NCBI RefSeq assembly: GCF_018223345.1
Contig: NZ_CP073587.1
Span: 97,001 to 161,000, forward strand
Reading direction: 5' to 3'
Length of the DNA: 64,000 nt
Origin: Shewanella yunxiaonensis
Lineage (GTDB): Bacteria; Pseudomonadota; Gammaproteobacteria; Enterobacterales; Shewanellaceae
The position numbers and the translations under genes are program-made. The notes beneath the pieces were generated by a model. That model saw nothing but the letters and a program-made list of their open reading frames with translations, was not told the DNA's origin and did not search any database. Each line of letters starts with the position of its first letter. The first letter of the stretch is position 1. Below are positions 26,687 through 35,330 of the stretch, in pieces.

Positions 26687-27451
26687 TCAATCAGACTGAC
26701 ACACCTCGCAATGTGGTTGCTTGGGCAGCTTCATTTCGCGAAATTCCATGGTCATGGCATCTACCATCAGTAGGCGACCGTATAAGGGTTTACCCAAACC
26801 GGTAATCACCTTAATCGCCTCTGTCGCTTGTAAGCATCCCATCAACCCCACGACTGGTGCCAGAATACCGGACTCTACACAGCTCAATTGCTGCTCGCCG
26901 AAAAGACTGGCAAAGCAGTGATAGCAAGGCATGTCATCCTGATAACCAAACACGGTGACGACACCTTCCATGCGGATCGCTGCAGCGGATACCAACGGCA
27001 CTTTGTGATGAAAACACGCCCGGTTCAGCTGCTCACGCACTGCGACGTTGTCGGTACAGTCGAGCACAATGGTATGCGTGGCCACCAGTTCCTCTATCTC
27101 CTGATCGTCCAGCACCTGATGAATCGTACGGATGGCCACATGGGGATTGAGTTCGCTGAGAGTTTCTTTGGCAGAGGCCACTTTGGGCTGGCCGACATTA
27201 CGGTCCAGATGCAGCACCTGGCGTTGCAGATTGGATAGTTCCACGGTATCGAAATCTACCAGGGTTAACTGGCCAATACCGGCTACGGTCAGATATTGAG
27301 ATGCCGTGCAGCCTAGTCCCCCTGCACCAATCATCAGCACTTTTGCCAGCTTTAACTGCTCTTGCCCTTCGATGTCCATACCCTTAATGGAGATCTGGCG
27401 GCTGTAACGCAGTATTTCACTGTCGCTGAGAATATCGTCAAACTGCTCCAT
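26687..27451 (-). CDS. moeB: Molybdopterin-synthase adenylyltransferase MoeB
   Basis: The 254-residue E1-like enzyme activates the C-terminus of MoaD. It has the nucleotide site GAGGLGCTASQYL at about 40, the DNLQRQ-like LSNLQRQVLH segment, the zinc Cys pairs PCYHCF and CEVCQ, and GVMGSLQ-like GLMGCLQATEAIKVITG. I start it at the ATG at 27451 (GGAGAACCGATA upstream), not the in-frame start at 27493, which would overlap moeA. It lies 13 bases after moeA, so the two form an operon. Confidence 0.94.
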   Translation of the reverse strand: MEQFDDILSDSEILRYSRQISIKGMDIEGQEQLKLAKVLMIGAGGLGCTASQYLTVAGIGQLTLVDFDTVELSNLQRQVLHLDRNVGQPKVASAKETLSELNPHVAIRTIHQVLDDQEIEELVATHTIVLDCTDNVAVREQLNRACFHHKVPLVSAAAIRMEGVVTVFGYQDDMPCYHCFASLFGEQQLSCVESGILAPVVGLMGCLQATEAIKVITGLGKPLYGRLLMVDAMTMEFREMKLPKQPHCEVCQSD

Positions 27452-27464
27452 TATCGGTTCTCCG

Positions 27465-28709
27465 TCAGCAAAGTACGCTGTTAAAAGGCTCAACGGTGAC
27501 TAGCTCACCTGCACCGGTATTGCCTTGTTGCTGCTCTAACACGATGAAACAGTTAGCCAGATGCATCGAACTCAACTGCGATGAATCCTGTGAGCCGGTA
27601 GTGCTGACCTGCAACGTGCCGTCGAGGTTATGACTGAGAATGCCGCGTTGATATTCGACTCGCCCAGGCTTTTTACGGATAGCACTGTTTAGTACCGCTT
27701 TAATCTGCAATGGCGCTACGGGTTTAAGCCCTTGTAACTTGCGCAGTAATGGCAACACCAGTTTGTAGAAGGTGACCATGGATGATACGGGGTTTCCTGG
27801 TAAGCCACAGAATACAGCGTCGCCAATCTTACCCATGGCAAACGGTTTACCGGGTTTCATGGCAAGCTTCCAGAAGGTGATTTTGCCTTCTTCATCTAGC
27901 ACTTGCTTGGTGAAATCTGCTTCACCAACAGAGACTCCTCCAGAAGTGAGTACCATATCTGCACAGGCGGCCGCCTCACGAAATGCCTGCCGAATGGCTT
28001 CTGGGTCGTCCTTGATAACACCGAGGTCAATCCATTCGACGCCGGCTTTAATCAATAAGCCTTTGATGGAGTAGCGATTGGAATCATAAATCTGTCCAGG
28101 AGCTAATTCGCTGCCAATTGGGCGCAACTCATCGCCAGTAGAGAAAAAGGCCACTTTGGCGCGACGGAATACGCGTAGGTGGTTGATACCTAATGTCGCG
28201 ATAATGCCCATCTCAGCCGCGCGGATTTCGGCGCCAGAGGTCAATACTTTGGTGCCGACCGCCATCTCTCCGCCACGCAAGCGCACGTTTTCCCACTGCT
28301 CACTGCAGGGTTCAAGCGTCACCTGATCGCCGGCTACTTCGGCATATTCCTGCATCTGTACGGTGTCATAACCATCGGGAACAGTCGCGCCGGTCATAAT
28401 GCGCACACAACTGCCAGGGCGGTATTCACCTTGAAAAGGGTGACCAGCGAAGGATTTGCCGATAACCGTCAATGTGCCTGTGCTGGGTAAGTCGGCAAAA
28501 CGATAGGCGTAACCGTCCATACCGGAATTGTTGAATGGTGGCAGTTCAATACTGCTGTGCAGATCTTCTGCCAGAACGCGGCCGAGCGCTTCTGCCAGTG
28601 GTACTGTTTCAGTTTCATATAACGGTAGAATCTGCTCTAGCAGCATAGGTACTGCTTCATCGGGATGCAGTAATTGCGGGCGAGCACAAGGGTCCTGAGA
28701 CATGGACAT
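27465..28709 (-). CDS. moeA: Molybdopterin molybdenumtransferase MoeA
   Basis: The 414-residue gephyrin-type enzyme inserts molybdenum into adenylated molybdopterin. It shows the N-terminal PFNNSGMDGYA block at about 58, the GDELRPIGSELAPGQIYDSN segment, and the catalytic-domain SGGVSVGEADFTK and AMKPGKPFAMGK...FCGLPGNPVSSMVTF blocks. AAGG upstream supports the ATG at 28709. With moeB and the moaACDE-modABC operon, nearly all core Moco genes except mog/mobA lie in the window. Confidence 0.95.
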   Translation of the reverse strand: MSMSQDPCARPQLLHPDEAVPMLLEQILPLYETETVPLAEALGRVLAEDLHSSIELPPFNNSGMDGYAYRFADLPSTGTLTVIGKSFAGHPFQGEYRPGSCVRIMTGATVPDGYDTVQMQEYAEVAGDQVTLEPCSEQWENVRLRGGEMAVGTKVLTSGAEIRAAEMGIIATLGINHLRVFRRAKVAFFSTGDELRPIGSELAPGQIYDSNRYSIKGLLIKAGVEWIDLGVIKDDPEAIRQAFREAAACADMVLTSGGVSVGEADFTKQVLDEEGKITFWKLAMKPGKPFAMGKIGDAVFCGLPGNPVSSMVTFYKLVLPLLRKLQGLKPVAPLQIKAVLNSAIRKKPGRVEYQRGILSHNLDGTLQVSTTGSQDSSQLSSMHLANCFIVLEQQQGNTGAGELVTVEPFNSVLC

Positions 28710-28847
28710 AGAGCAACCTTAATCTGACAATGAACTTTTCTCTGGCGGTTATTATGCCACGCGCAAGCCAGCAGGCTAAGCTTCCACCAGAACTCTCCAT
28801 TGATTTTAACGATAATTTGAACAATAACAGTGAACTAGGTCGCCAAC

Positions 28848-28873
28848 AAAAAAAGCAGCCGTGGCTGCTTTTT
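28848..28873 (-). terminator. Terminator of ribB (bidirectional shape)
   Basis: AAAGCAGCC and GGCTGCTTT form the stem. On the minus strand seven T residues follow, ending the ribB transcript 15 bases past its stop. On the plus strand there is also a five-T tract. Confidence 0.8.
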
Positions 28874-28887
28874 CTTTGGACGCGGTA

Positions 28888-29541
28888 TTAACCGACATTC
28901 GCCATTAACGAGTGGCGATATGCGGCAATATCTTCGATGGTCAGTACCGGCATCTGGTGCTTGTCGCCAAACTCAATGATCTCCGGTAACCGCGCCATAG
29001 TACCGTCAGGATTGGTCACTTCACATAAGACCCCGGCATGTTTTAGCCCTGCAAGTTTCATCAGATCAACCGTTGCTTCGGTATGGCCACGACGGGTAAA
29101 TACGCCCCCTGGCTGCGCCCGCAAAGGGTAAACATGGCCGGGACGAACCAGATGCTCAGGTTTAGCATCATCAGCGATGGCAGCTTTGATGGTGGTTACC
29201 CGGTCAGCTGCTGAAACGCCGGTAGTGACACCATCGCGTGCTTCAATACTGACGGTAAATGGGGTGCCGTACTGGCTGGTGTTAGTGGTCACCATCGGCG
29301 GTAAATCCAGTGCTTTGACCCGTTCATCGGTCAAACACAAACAGACAATGCCACTGCCTTCACGGATTAAGAGTGCCATCTGTTCGCTGGTAAGGGTTTC
29401 GGCGGCAAAAATCATGTCGCCTTCATTTTCGCGGTCTTCGTCATCGACCACCAATACGCCGCGGCCTTGGCGCAGTGTCTGCAAGGCTGTTTCGACCCGT
29501 TTGGCGGGCGTACCAAAAGCGGCTAATAATGACTGATTCAT
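28888..29541 (-). CDS. ribB: 3,4-dihydroxy-2-butanone 4-phosphate synthase RibB
   Basis: The 217-residue enzyme converts ribulose 5-phosphate to DHBP for riboflavin synthesis. It has the acidic loop [17 protein letters not shown] at about 38-54 and the [28 protein letters not shown] block with catalytic residues. It is the stand-alone RibB form with no GTP cyclohydrolase II domain. I use the ATG at 29541 ([10 protein letters not shown]) rather than an in-frame start at 29604. It is controlled by the FMN riboswitch upstream. Confidence 0.96.
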   Translation of the reverse strand: MNQSLLAAFGTPAKRVETALQTLRQGRGVLVVDDEDRENEGDMIFAAETLTSEQMALLIREGSGIVCLCLTDERVKALDLPPMVTTNTSQYGTPFTVSIEARDGVTTGVSAADRVTTIKAAIADDAKPEHLVRPGHVYPLRAQPGGVFTRRGHTEATVDLMKLAGLKHAGVLCEVTNPDGTMARLPEIIEFGDKHQMPVLTIEDIAAYRHSLMANVG

Positions 29542-29654
29542 GGTAAAAGTCCTTAAATTACAACGTGAATTTTCCAGAATCAGGGCAAGAAAGGAATAGC
29601 ACAACTACCGCCATTGCGGTAATAGATGCCTGAAAGACAGCCGGTATAACAGTT

Positions 29655-29836
29655 GTCATATCCTCTTTCATCCGGACTGAGCCAGTACATACTGGCAACA
29701 CCGTCGGCTCTGGAATAGTCACATAAGGTGAGGACACCAGATCTGCTGACCCTGACATCGTATCAGGCGCTCGCGGGCTTTCGCTGCTTAAAGCGATTTA
29801 CCACCGGTGGGGAATTACACCCCGCCCTGAGAATAC
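29655..29836 (-). ncRNA. FMN riboswitch (RFN element) upstream of ribB
   Basis: Read on the minus strand, the leader shows the hallmark blocks in order: TCTCAGGGCGGGGTGTAATT, CCCCACCGGTGGTAA, AGCCCGCGAGCGCC, GATCTGGTG, CAGAGCCGACGGT and AGTCCGGATGAAAGAG. These are the conserved RFN positions that bind FMN. About 110 bases separate it from the ribB start, enough for an expression platform. The 479-bp gap between ribB and the next gene holds this element and the divergent promoter only. Confidence 0.96.
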
Positions 29837-30020
29837 TGCCTGAGGGTGCTCAGGCGAAAAATAGCATGCGCCCGCAGTTATGAAATAACAAGCTTCCGCT
29901 TCACATTTCTGATCAGAGACTTGCGGTAATAAAAGTTGCCGGTCACTATAGGGTTTTCGGCCAGCAGTTTCGGCCATGAGCGCGGTGCGGTAGTGGCTGC
30001 GACTTAACAGGGAAAGGCTC

Positions 30021-32159
30021 ATGAACAGACTGTTGACATCTATTGGGTTGGTAGGCGCAGCCATAGTGCTGTGCGGATGCGGAAGTATGAATGCAAAAGT
30101 AGAAGTCACTGCGCCAGTGGCCACTAAAATTCCTCATGAAATGACACTGCATGGGGTAACGCGAGTAGATAACTATTATTGGCTGCGTGATGACAGCCGT
30201 ACCGCTCCTCAAGTCTTGGACTATTTGCATCAGGAAAACGCCTATACCCAGGCGCAGTTAGCCCCTTACAAGCCGTTAGAAAACCAGCTATTTAAAGAAC
30301 TGACCTCGCGGGTCGAGCCTAACGAAAGCACGGTACCTTACCACTGGCATAACCACTGGTACTCACGGCGCTACAGTGAAGGCAAAGAATACCCGATTAT
30401 TGTGCGTAGTCAGACGCAGAACGGTGCTGTGCAGTCGCTGTTGGACGCTAACGAACGCGCGGCGGGACATGACTTTTATCGCTTGGCTGCTGTCAATGTC
30501 AGCCCGGATGAAAAGCTGCTAGCCTTTGCCGAAGATACCCTGAGTCGACGCATCTATACCGTCTATTTTAAAGATCTGTCTGGTGGTCAATTACTCTCCG
30601 ATAAGCTCACAGACGTTGACGGTGGCGTGGTATGGAGCAATGACAATCGTTATGTCTTCTATATTGCCAAAGACCCGCAAACCCTGTTGGGGGATAGGGT
30701 ATTCCGTCACAAACTGGGGACTCAGCAGTCTGCTGATGTGCTGGTTTACCACGAAAAAGACGACTCCTATTTTCTCGACCTGGGTAAAAGCCTCGACGAA
30801 ACCGAGATTGTGCTGACCCATGAAAACACCATTACCAGTGAAGTCTCCTTGCTCGATGCGAACGCGCCATTAGGCGAGTTTTTGCCGGTGCTGCCTCGAG
30901 AAGAGGGCCTCGAATACAGTGTCGCGAAACGGGGCAATGAGCTTTATATCCTGACCAACTGGCAGGCGCAGAATTTCCAGTTGATGAAAGTCAACATCAA
31001 CAAAGCGGCGAACAAGGACAACTGGCAGCCAGTGATCCCGCATGATCCGGATGTATTGCTGGAGGATTTTCTGTTACTGGACGACTTTCTGGTGATACAG
31101 ACTCGGGAGCAGGGGTTAAGCCACATACGTATTTACCCCGATGCGGATACGACTCGCGGCTACGAGCTGCAGTTTGATGACCCGGCGTATGTGGTGGGGT
31201 TAGATGTGAATCCTAATCAGCATAGCCGAGAGCTGCGAGTGTATTACTCCAGCCCGTCAACCCCTGAATCTATTTATGACTATCAGCTGGATTTCCCAGG
31301 GCGTCGTACCCTATTGAAACAGGAAAAAGTGCTAGGCGGCTTTAATGCCGCTAATTATCGCACAGAAAGACTACGCATCACCGCACGCGATGGCACTCCG
31401 GTACCGGTGACATTGGTGTACCGCAAAGACAAATTCCAACGTGATGGCACTAACCCGCTGTACATCTATGGCTATGGGGCCTATGGCATTGTGATGGAGC
31501 CAGCGTTTCAGGATGACATTATCAGCTTGCTCGACCGCGGCATTGTGTACGCCATTGCCCATGTGCGTGGCAGCGATATGCTGGGACGGCGTTGGTATGA
31601 AGAAGGCAAGATGTTACATAAACAGAATAGTTTCAATGATTTTGTTGATGTCACTAAGGGGTTATTGAACGAAAAATATGGCGAGCCAGGCAAAGTGTTG
31701 GCTGCAGGTGGTAGCGCGGGTGGCTTACTGATGGGGGGCGTGATCAATCAGGCGCCAGAGTTGTATCTTGCCGTCGCGGCTCATGTGCCATTTGTCGATA
31801 TCGTCACGACTATGCTGGACGAATCGATTCCGCTCACTACCAATGAATACGATGAGTGGGGTAATCCGCAGCAGAAAAAATATTTCGACTACATGCTCAG
31901 CTACTCGCCTTATGACAATGTACAGCATCAGGCTTATCCCAATCTGCTGGTAACCAGCGGCCTGTATGATTCTCAGGTGCAGTATTTCGAACCGGCAAAA
32001 TGGGTGGCTAAACTGCGCGACTATAAAACGGATAATCATCTGTTACTGCTGCATATGGACATGACGGCGGGTCACGGGGGCAAGAGTGGCCGTTACAGCA
32101 GTTACGAAGATACCGCGTTAGAGTACGCCTTCTTTCTCGGCTTGTTGGGATATAAATGA
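30021..32159 (+). CDS. Oligopeptidase B-type S9 peptidase, probable lipoprotein
   Basis: The 712-residue protein has a beta-propeller N-terminal half (PHEMTLHGVTRVDNYYWLRDD onward) and an alpha/beta-hydrolase C-terminal half. The nucleophile is Ser565 in GGSAGG, and the catalytic His685 is in TAGHGGKSGR. The Asp lies in GLYDSQV, as in oligopeptidase B, which cuts after Arg/Lys in short peptides. Unlike cytosolic PtrB it has an N-terminal export signal ending LCGCGS, a probable lipobox, so it may be envelope-anchored. GGGAAAGG precedes the ATG. It shares an ATGA junction with the GIY-YIG gene. Confidence 0.9.
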   Translation: MNRLLTSIGLVGAAIVLCGCGSMNAKVEVTAPVATKIPHEMTLHGVTRVDNYYWLRDDSRTAPQVLDYLHQENAYTQAQLAPYKPLENQLFKELTSRVEPNESTVPYHWHNHWYSRRYSEGKEYPIIVRSQTQNGAVQSLLDANERAAGHDFYRLAAVNVSPDEKLLAFAEDTLSRRIYTVYFKDLSGGQLLSDKLTDVDGGVVWSNDNRYVFYIAKDPQTLLGDRVFRHKLGTQQSADVLVYHEKDDSYFLDLGKSLDETEIVLTHENTITSEVSLLDANAPLGEFLPVLPREEGLEYSVAKRGNELYILTNWQAQNFQLMKVNINKAANKDNWQPVIPHDPDVLLEDFLLLDDFLVIQTREQGLSHIRIYPDADTTRGYELQFDDPAYVVGLDVNPNQHSRELRVYYSSPSTPESIYDYQLDFPGRRTLLKQEKVLGGFNAANYRTERLRITARDGTPVPVTLVYRKDKFQRDGTNPLYIYGYGAYGIVMEPAFQDDIISLLDRGIVYAIAHVRGSDMLGRRWYEEGKMLHKQNSFNDFVDVTKGLLNEKYGEPGKVLAAGGSAGGLLMGGVINQAPELYLAVAAHVPFVDIVTTMLDESIPLTTNEYDEWGNPQQKKYFDYMLSYSPYDNVQHQAYPNLLVTSGLYDSQVQYFEPAKWVAKLRDYKTDNHLLLLHMDMTAGHGGKSGRYSSYEDTALEYAFFLGLLGYK

Positions 32160-32419
32160 ACCCGTGGTCGTTGTATATCATCCGTTGTCGTGACGGAGAG
32201 CTGTATACCGGTGTGACCACCGATGTCCCTCGCCGTTTTGCTGAGCACCAGCGCGGCGGTCTGCGCGCTGCTAAATATTTGCGCGGACGAGGGCCGTTGC
32301 AGTTAGCCTATCAGGAGTTGGTCGGCAGTCGCAGTGATGCCCTCAAGCGAGAACTGGCGGTGAAAAAGCTCAGTCGGCAACAGAAGCTCGCGCTATTGAA
32401 TAACGCTCCAGCAGCGTAG
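32156..32419 (+). CDS. GIY-YIG domain protein (YhbQ/UPF0213-like)
   Basis: The 87-residue single-domain protein has the motif pair in WSLYIIRCRDGELYTGVTTD, the Arg of DVPRRFAEHQ and the later KYLRGRGPLQLAYQE, as in YhbQ. Such proteins are small nuclease-fold proteins with DNA-damage links in E. coli. It overlaps the peptidase stop by 4 bases, so it is translated as the second gene of that unit. Confidence 0.9.
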   Translation: MNPWSLYIIRCRDGELYTGVTTDVPRRFAEHQRGGLRAAKYLRGRGPLQLAYQELVGSRSDALKRELAVKKLSRQQKLALLNNAPAA

Positions 32420-32435
32420 TTGCGCTCAAAAAGGA

Positions 32436-32479
32436 GCGGGATTCATTGGCCACAATGCGGCCACTACAATGAATCCCGC
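32436..32479. repeat. Long perfect inverted repeat between convergent genes
   Basis: GCGGGATTCATTG and CAATGAATCCCGC are perfect 13-bp arms around 18 bases. The loop contains part of a direct repeat of GGCCAC. On the minus strand the hairpin is followed by CTCCTTTTT, so it may end transcription from the GNAT gene, though it lies 268 bp past its stop. The rest of this 327-bp gap is AT-rich with nothing else recognised. Confidence 0.55.
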
Positions 32480-32746
32480 GGTCGGGAAGTTGTCCCAGAG
32501 TTGCCATGAATGGCTTTCGGAGAACAACTCTCTATAGCAGCAATTGCGCCAATATTTATCTAATTGAAATTAAACGATAAAAATATTTCTTCGACATGAG
32601 GAAATAAGAACTTCGCCGAAAAATGGCGAATTTTCCCAATCACTTGAGGATCTTGGCAAAAATGTATATCTGCTATTGTCCGGAGCATGACGCTGGCAGG
32701 ATAAGTCGGTGATGTTCCTTCATCAATTGGGCGGAGTGGTTGCGGG

Positions 32747-33217
32747 TTAGCGCAAAAACTTCTCCATAAATACGCTATTGGGGTCGGGCTGATAATCAGC
32801 AAACGGTGTGCATTCACTGAAGCCGAATTTTAGGTAAAGCGCCCGCGCGGGTTCAAAAAATGCCATTGAACCAGTTTCTAAACACAGTCTTGTCACGCCG
32901 AGACCCGCGGCATGTTGTAGTAGATGATTTAACAATGCGGACGCAATACCGCGACGTCTGGCGGCAACAGTGGTTCGCATCGATTTAATCTCTGCAAGCT
33001 GACTATCATGTAATTTTAGGGCAATGCATCCCAGCAACTGTTGCTGCTGCCAGGCACTCCAGAAGATAATCTTGGGTTGCTTCAGCTTGGTGATATCCAG
33101 GGCATGGACACTCTCTGGTGGCGAAGTTGCATACATATCTTCAAGATGGGCCTGCAGTAACGCCAGTATTTGAGGCGATTCGAGGTCATCAATCCGGATC
33201 GTCAGATTTTCCGTCAT
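32747..33217 (-). CDS. GNAT-family acetyltransferase
   Basis: The 156-residue protein shows the acetyl-CoA motif RRRGIASALLNHLLQHA at about 87-103 and the later strand ARALYLKFGFSECTPFADY. It resembles the PhnO/ElaA-size generic GNATs. The substrate is unknown. It is the last of five small minus-strand genes from 35.1 kb downwards, 15 bases after the GFA gene. Confidence 0.87.
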   Translation of the reverse strand: MTENLTIRIDDLESPQILALLQAHLEDMYATSPPESVHALDITKLKQPKIIFWSAWQQQQLLGCIALKLHDSQLAEIKSMRTTVAARRRGIASALLNHLLQHAAGLGVTRLCLETGSMAFFEPARALYLKFGFSECTPFADYQPDPNSVFMEKFLR

Positions 33218-33232
33218 AAAATACCTATCACG

Positions 33233-33616
33233 CTATTTTTCTTGGCTTTTATGCACCAAGGTATGGGCGTGTTGTTCCCAATGTTGGCCATCAAACTGGG
33301 TGATATGCACTGCTGCTGGCTCGGTATCCAGGCAGTTCACATTGACATCGACGCCATCTGGATTGGAGCGGGGAATATAAAAAGGTTTGATGCCACAAGT
33401 TCGACAGAATGTATGTTGCGCCACGCCGGTGTTAAAGCGATAGGTGGTGAGCATCTCTTCACCGCGGATAATGCGAAATTTGCTTGTGGGTACAATCAGA
33501 TGGAGATAGCCTGATTTACGGCAAATGGAACAGTTGCAATAATCGACCGCTAATTCGGAGGGGGCTTCCACTTCAAATCGCACCGCCTGGCAATGGCAAC
33601 TTCCCTGGTAAATCAC
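33233..33616 (-). CDS. GFA (CENP-V/glutathione-dependent formaldehyde-activating) family protein
   Basis: The 127-residue protein carries the zinc-binding Cys sets of the family: GSCHCQAVRFEV, CNCSICRKSG and CRTCGIKPFY. I choose the GTG at 33616 (VIYQGSCHC, with GAGGAAA upstream). A longer form from GTG 33658 adds 14 acidic residues unlike the family. Despite the name, most members have no proven formaldehyde role. It is followed closely by a GNAT gene. Confidence 0.87.
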   Translation of the reverse strand: MIYQGSCHCQAVRFEVEAPSELAVDYCNCSICRKSGYLHLIVPTSKFRIIRGEEMLTTYRFNTGVAQHTFCRTCGIKPFYIPRSNPDGVDVNVNCLDTEPAAVHITQFDGQHWEQHAHTLVHKSQEK

Positions 33617-33702
33617 GCTGCTTTCCTCGTCCGAGTCACTGTGTCCTAGTTTTCCCACAATGCGCGGAGTAGGTCAAAGCCAATTTACAAGGTTTGACCA
33701 TG

Positions 33703-34227
33703 TTAGGGCGGGTCCAGATGTGCCAGTATCTGTCGCCACACCTTTGTTATCTCAGCATTAAACAGATAAAAAACAATGTGCAGGTGTTTGAATTGCGGTT
33801 CGTTACAGGTTTGCAAGGCGATATTTGCCGCTTCCTCCAATGGGTAACCGTAAACACCACAGGAGATCGCCGGCAGCGCTACTGAATGACAGCCATGCGC
33901 CATCGCCAGTTGCAAGGAGGAGCGATAGGCTGCAGCCAGGTGCTGCGCGGGGGCTGCATCGCTGCTATAAATCGGCCCGACGGTGTGAATCACGTAACGA
34001 CTCGGCAAGTTCCCCGCGCTGGTGATGCGGGCTTCACCTACCGGGCAACGTATGCCATTTACTTCAGGGATTTTGAGACATTCGGCCAACAACTGTGGCC
34101 CTGCGGCTTGATGGATCGCGCCATCCACGCCACCACCACCAAGCATACGACTATTGGCGGCATTAACGATGGCATCTTCAGATGCGAGAGTAATATCCCC
34201 TTCGATCAGTTGAATATGATTCATCAT
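33703..34227 (-). CDS. Macrodomain protein, ADP-ribosyl/O-acetyl-ADP-ribose hydrolase type
   Basis: The 174-residue protein is a single macrodomain: GDITLASEDAIVNAANSRMLGGGGVDGAIHQAAG at about 9-42 contains the Asn-Ala-Ala-Asn and Gly-rich loop of YmdB-type enzymes, and the later LPAISCGVYGYPLEEAA is the second ligand loop. It would bind ADP-ribose derivatives in the cytoplasm. ATG 34224 one codon later is an equal choice of start. Confidence 0.92.
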   Translation of the reverse strand: MMNHIQLIEGDITLASEDAIVNAANSRMLGGGGVDGAIHQAAGPQLLAECLKIPEVNGIRCPVGEARITSAGNLPSRYVIHTVGPIYSSDAAPAQHLAAAYRSSLQLAMAHGCHSVALPAISCGVYGYPLEEAANIALQTCNEPQFKHLHIVFYLFNAEITKVWRQILAHLDPP

Positions 34228-34266
34228 CAGTCTCCATGAGGGTGGCAGCTGTGGTTACCGGTACTG

Positions 34267-34701
34267 TTACTTTAGTCGGTATACGTCAGGCTGCCAGATC
34301 TGCATCAGACTTTGTGGATTTTCTACGGTATTAAAGCCAAATTGAGCGTACAAGCCATGCGCATCGCGCGTCGCTAGCATCATGCGCCGTAATCCTTGTA
34401 GCTCGGGGTGAGCAACGATGGTCTGAACCAGCCATTTGCTCAGACCTAGGCCACGATGTTCTGGCGAAATAAATACATCGGCGAGGTACGCGAACGTCGC
34501 GCGATCACTGATGATGCGGGCAAATCCCACTTGCTGACCCGCTGCGGTATACACGCCAAAACACAGCGAATTAGCAATCGCCTTACGCATCACGGCTTCT
34601 GGTATGCCTTGAGCCCAGTAACTGCTAGCGATAAATCCGCATATTACTGCGAAGTCCAATTTGTCAGGATCGCAACTGACTTCGTAACCTGACACTGTCA
34701 T
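34267..34701 (-). CDS. GNAT-family acetyltransferase
   Basis: The 144-residue protein has the GNAT core ATFAYLADVFISPEHRGLGLSKWLVQTIVAH, with the pyrophosphate-binding HRGLGLS loop at about 81, and ends GLYAQFGFNTVENPQSLMQIW. The group is known as the single-domain N-acetyltransferase type in which FAYLADVF is typical. The substrate is unknown. It lies 17 bases after the VOC gene. Confidence 0.88.
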   Translation of the reverse strand: MTVSGYEVSCDPDKLDFAVICGFIASSYWAQGIPEAVMRKAIANSLCFGVYTAAGQQVGFARIISDRATFAYLADVFISPEHRGLGLSKWLVQTIVAHPELQGLRRMMLATRDAHGLYAQFGFNTVENPQSLMQIWQPDVYRLK

Positions 34702-34718
34702 ACAAATATTCCAATACG

Positions 34719-35102
34719 CTAAATTTCATAGAGTTCTAACGGCAGATTATCCGGATCGTTGAAAAAGGTAAATTGTTTACCCGTGTAGGCATCGATTCGG
34801 ATGGGTTCGCAGTTTATGCCATGGGATGTAAGCCATGTAACCGCGTCGGAGACAGAAACTACGCGAAAGGCGAGGTGGCGTAATCCCTGGGCTTCCGGGA
34901 AGCTTGGACGCGTTGGCGCATCAGGGAATGAAAACAGTTCCAGTTGCGAGCCATCAGGCAGTTGCAAATCCAACTTCCAGGAGTTTCTTGCTTGCCGATA
35001 ATGTTCGGCAATAACGTCTAAGCCTAAAATCTCACAATAGAAGTGTTTGGAGCGCTGATAGTCGTGGCAGATGACGGCGATATGGTGAATGCCTAAAAGC
35101 AT
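34719..35102 (-). CDS. VOC-family metalloenzyme (YaeR-like glyoxalase fold)
   Basis: From the ATG at 35102 (AGAGGATATTTC upstream) the protein has 127 residues. HHIAVICHDYQRSKHFYCEILGL opens the first beta-alpha module, and LRHLAFRVVSVSDAVTWL opens the second. The metal ligands His5, Glu (LELFSF), His (LRHLAF) and Glu (LELYEI) are in place. YaeR is the closest match by eye. The substrate is not known. Confidence 0.87.
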   Translation of the reverse strand: MLLGIHHIAVICHDYQRSKHFYCEILGLDVIAEHYRQARNSWKLDLQLPDGSQLELFSFPDAPTRPSFPEAQGLRHLAFRVVSVSDAVTWLTSHGINCEPIRIDAYTGKQFTFFNDPDNLPLELYEI

Positions 35103-35285
35103 GAAATATCCTCTGGCTAATAACTTTACCGTCACCATACCCGAGTACTGCGGCGGATCAATCTCTGTCGCCGCCGATTTGAACGCTGAACTTAATTGGT
35201 ATCGCGTTTTGATACGGGCATCGTTGGCTGCCTCGGCAATTTAATTCGAACGGCTATAAGGGGTTACCTGAAGCAATCGCAGATA

Positions 35286-35315
35286 AAAAAGCCTGACGTT
35301 GTGGCCAGGCTTTTT
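35286..35315 (-). terminator. Terminator of the M13 peptidase gene
   Basis: AAAAAGCCTG and CAGGCTTTTT form a 10-bp stem with a 10-base loop, and T tracts occur on both strands. It lies 16 bases past the peptidase stop. The 228-bp gap to the VOC gene holds nothing else recognised. Confidence 0.85.
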
Positions 35316-35330
35316 AGCGAAAGAGTGCGT

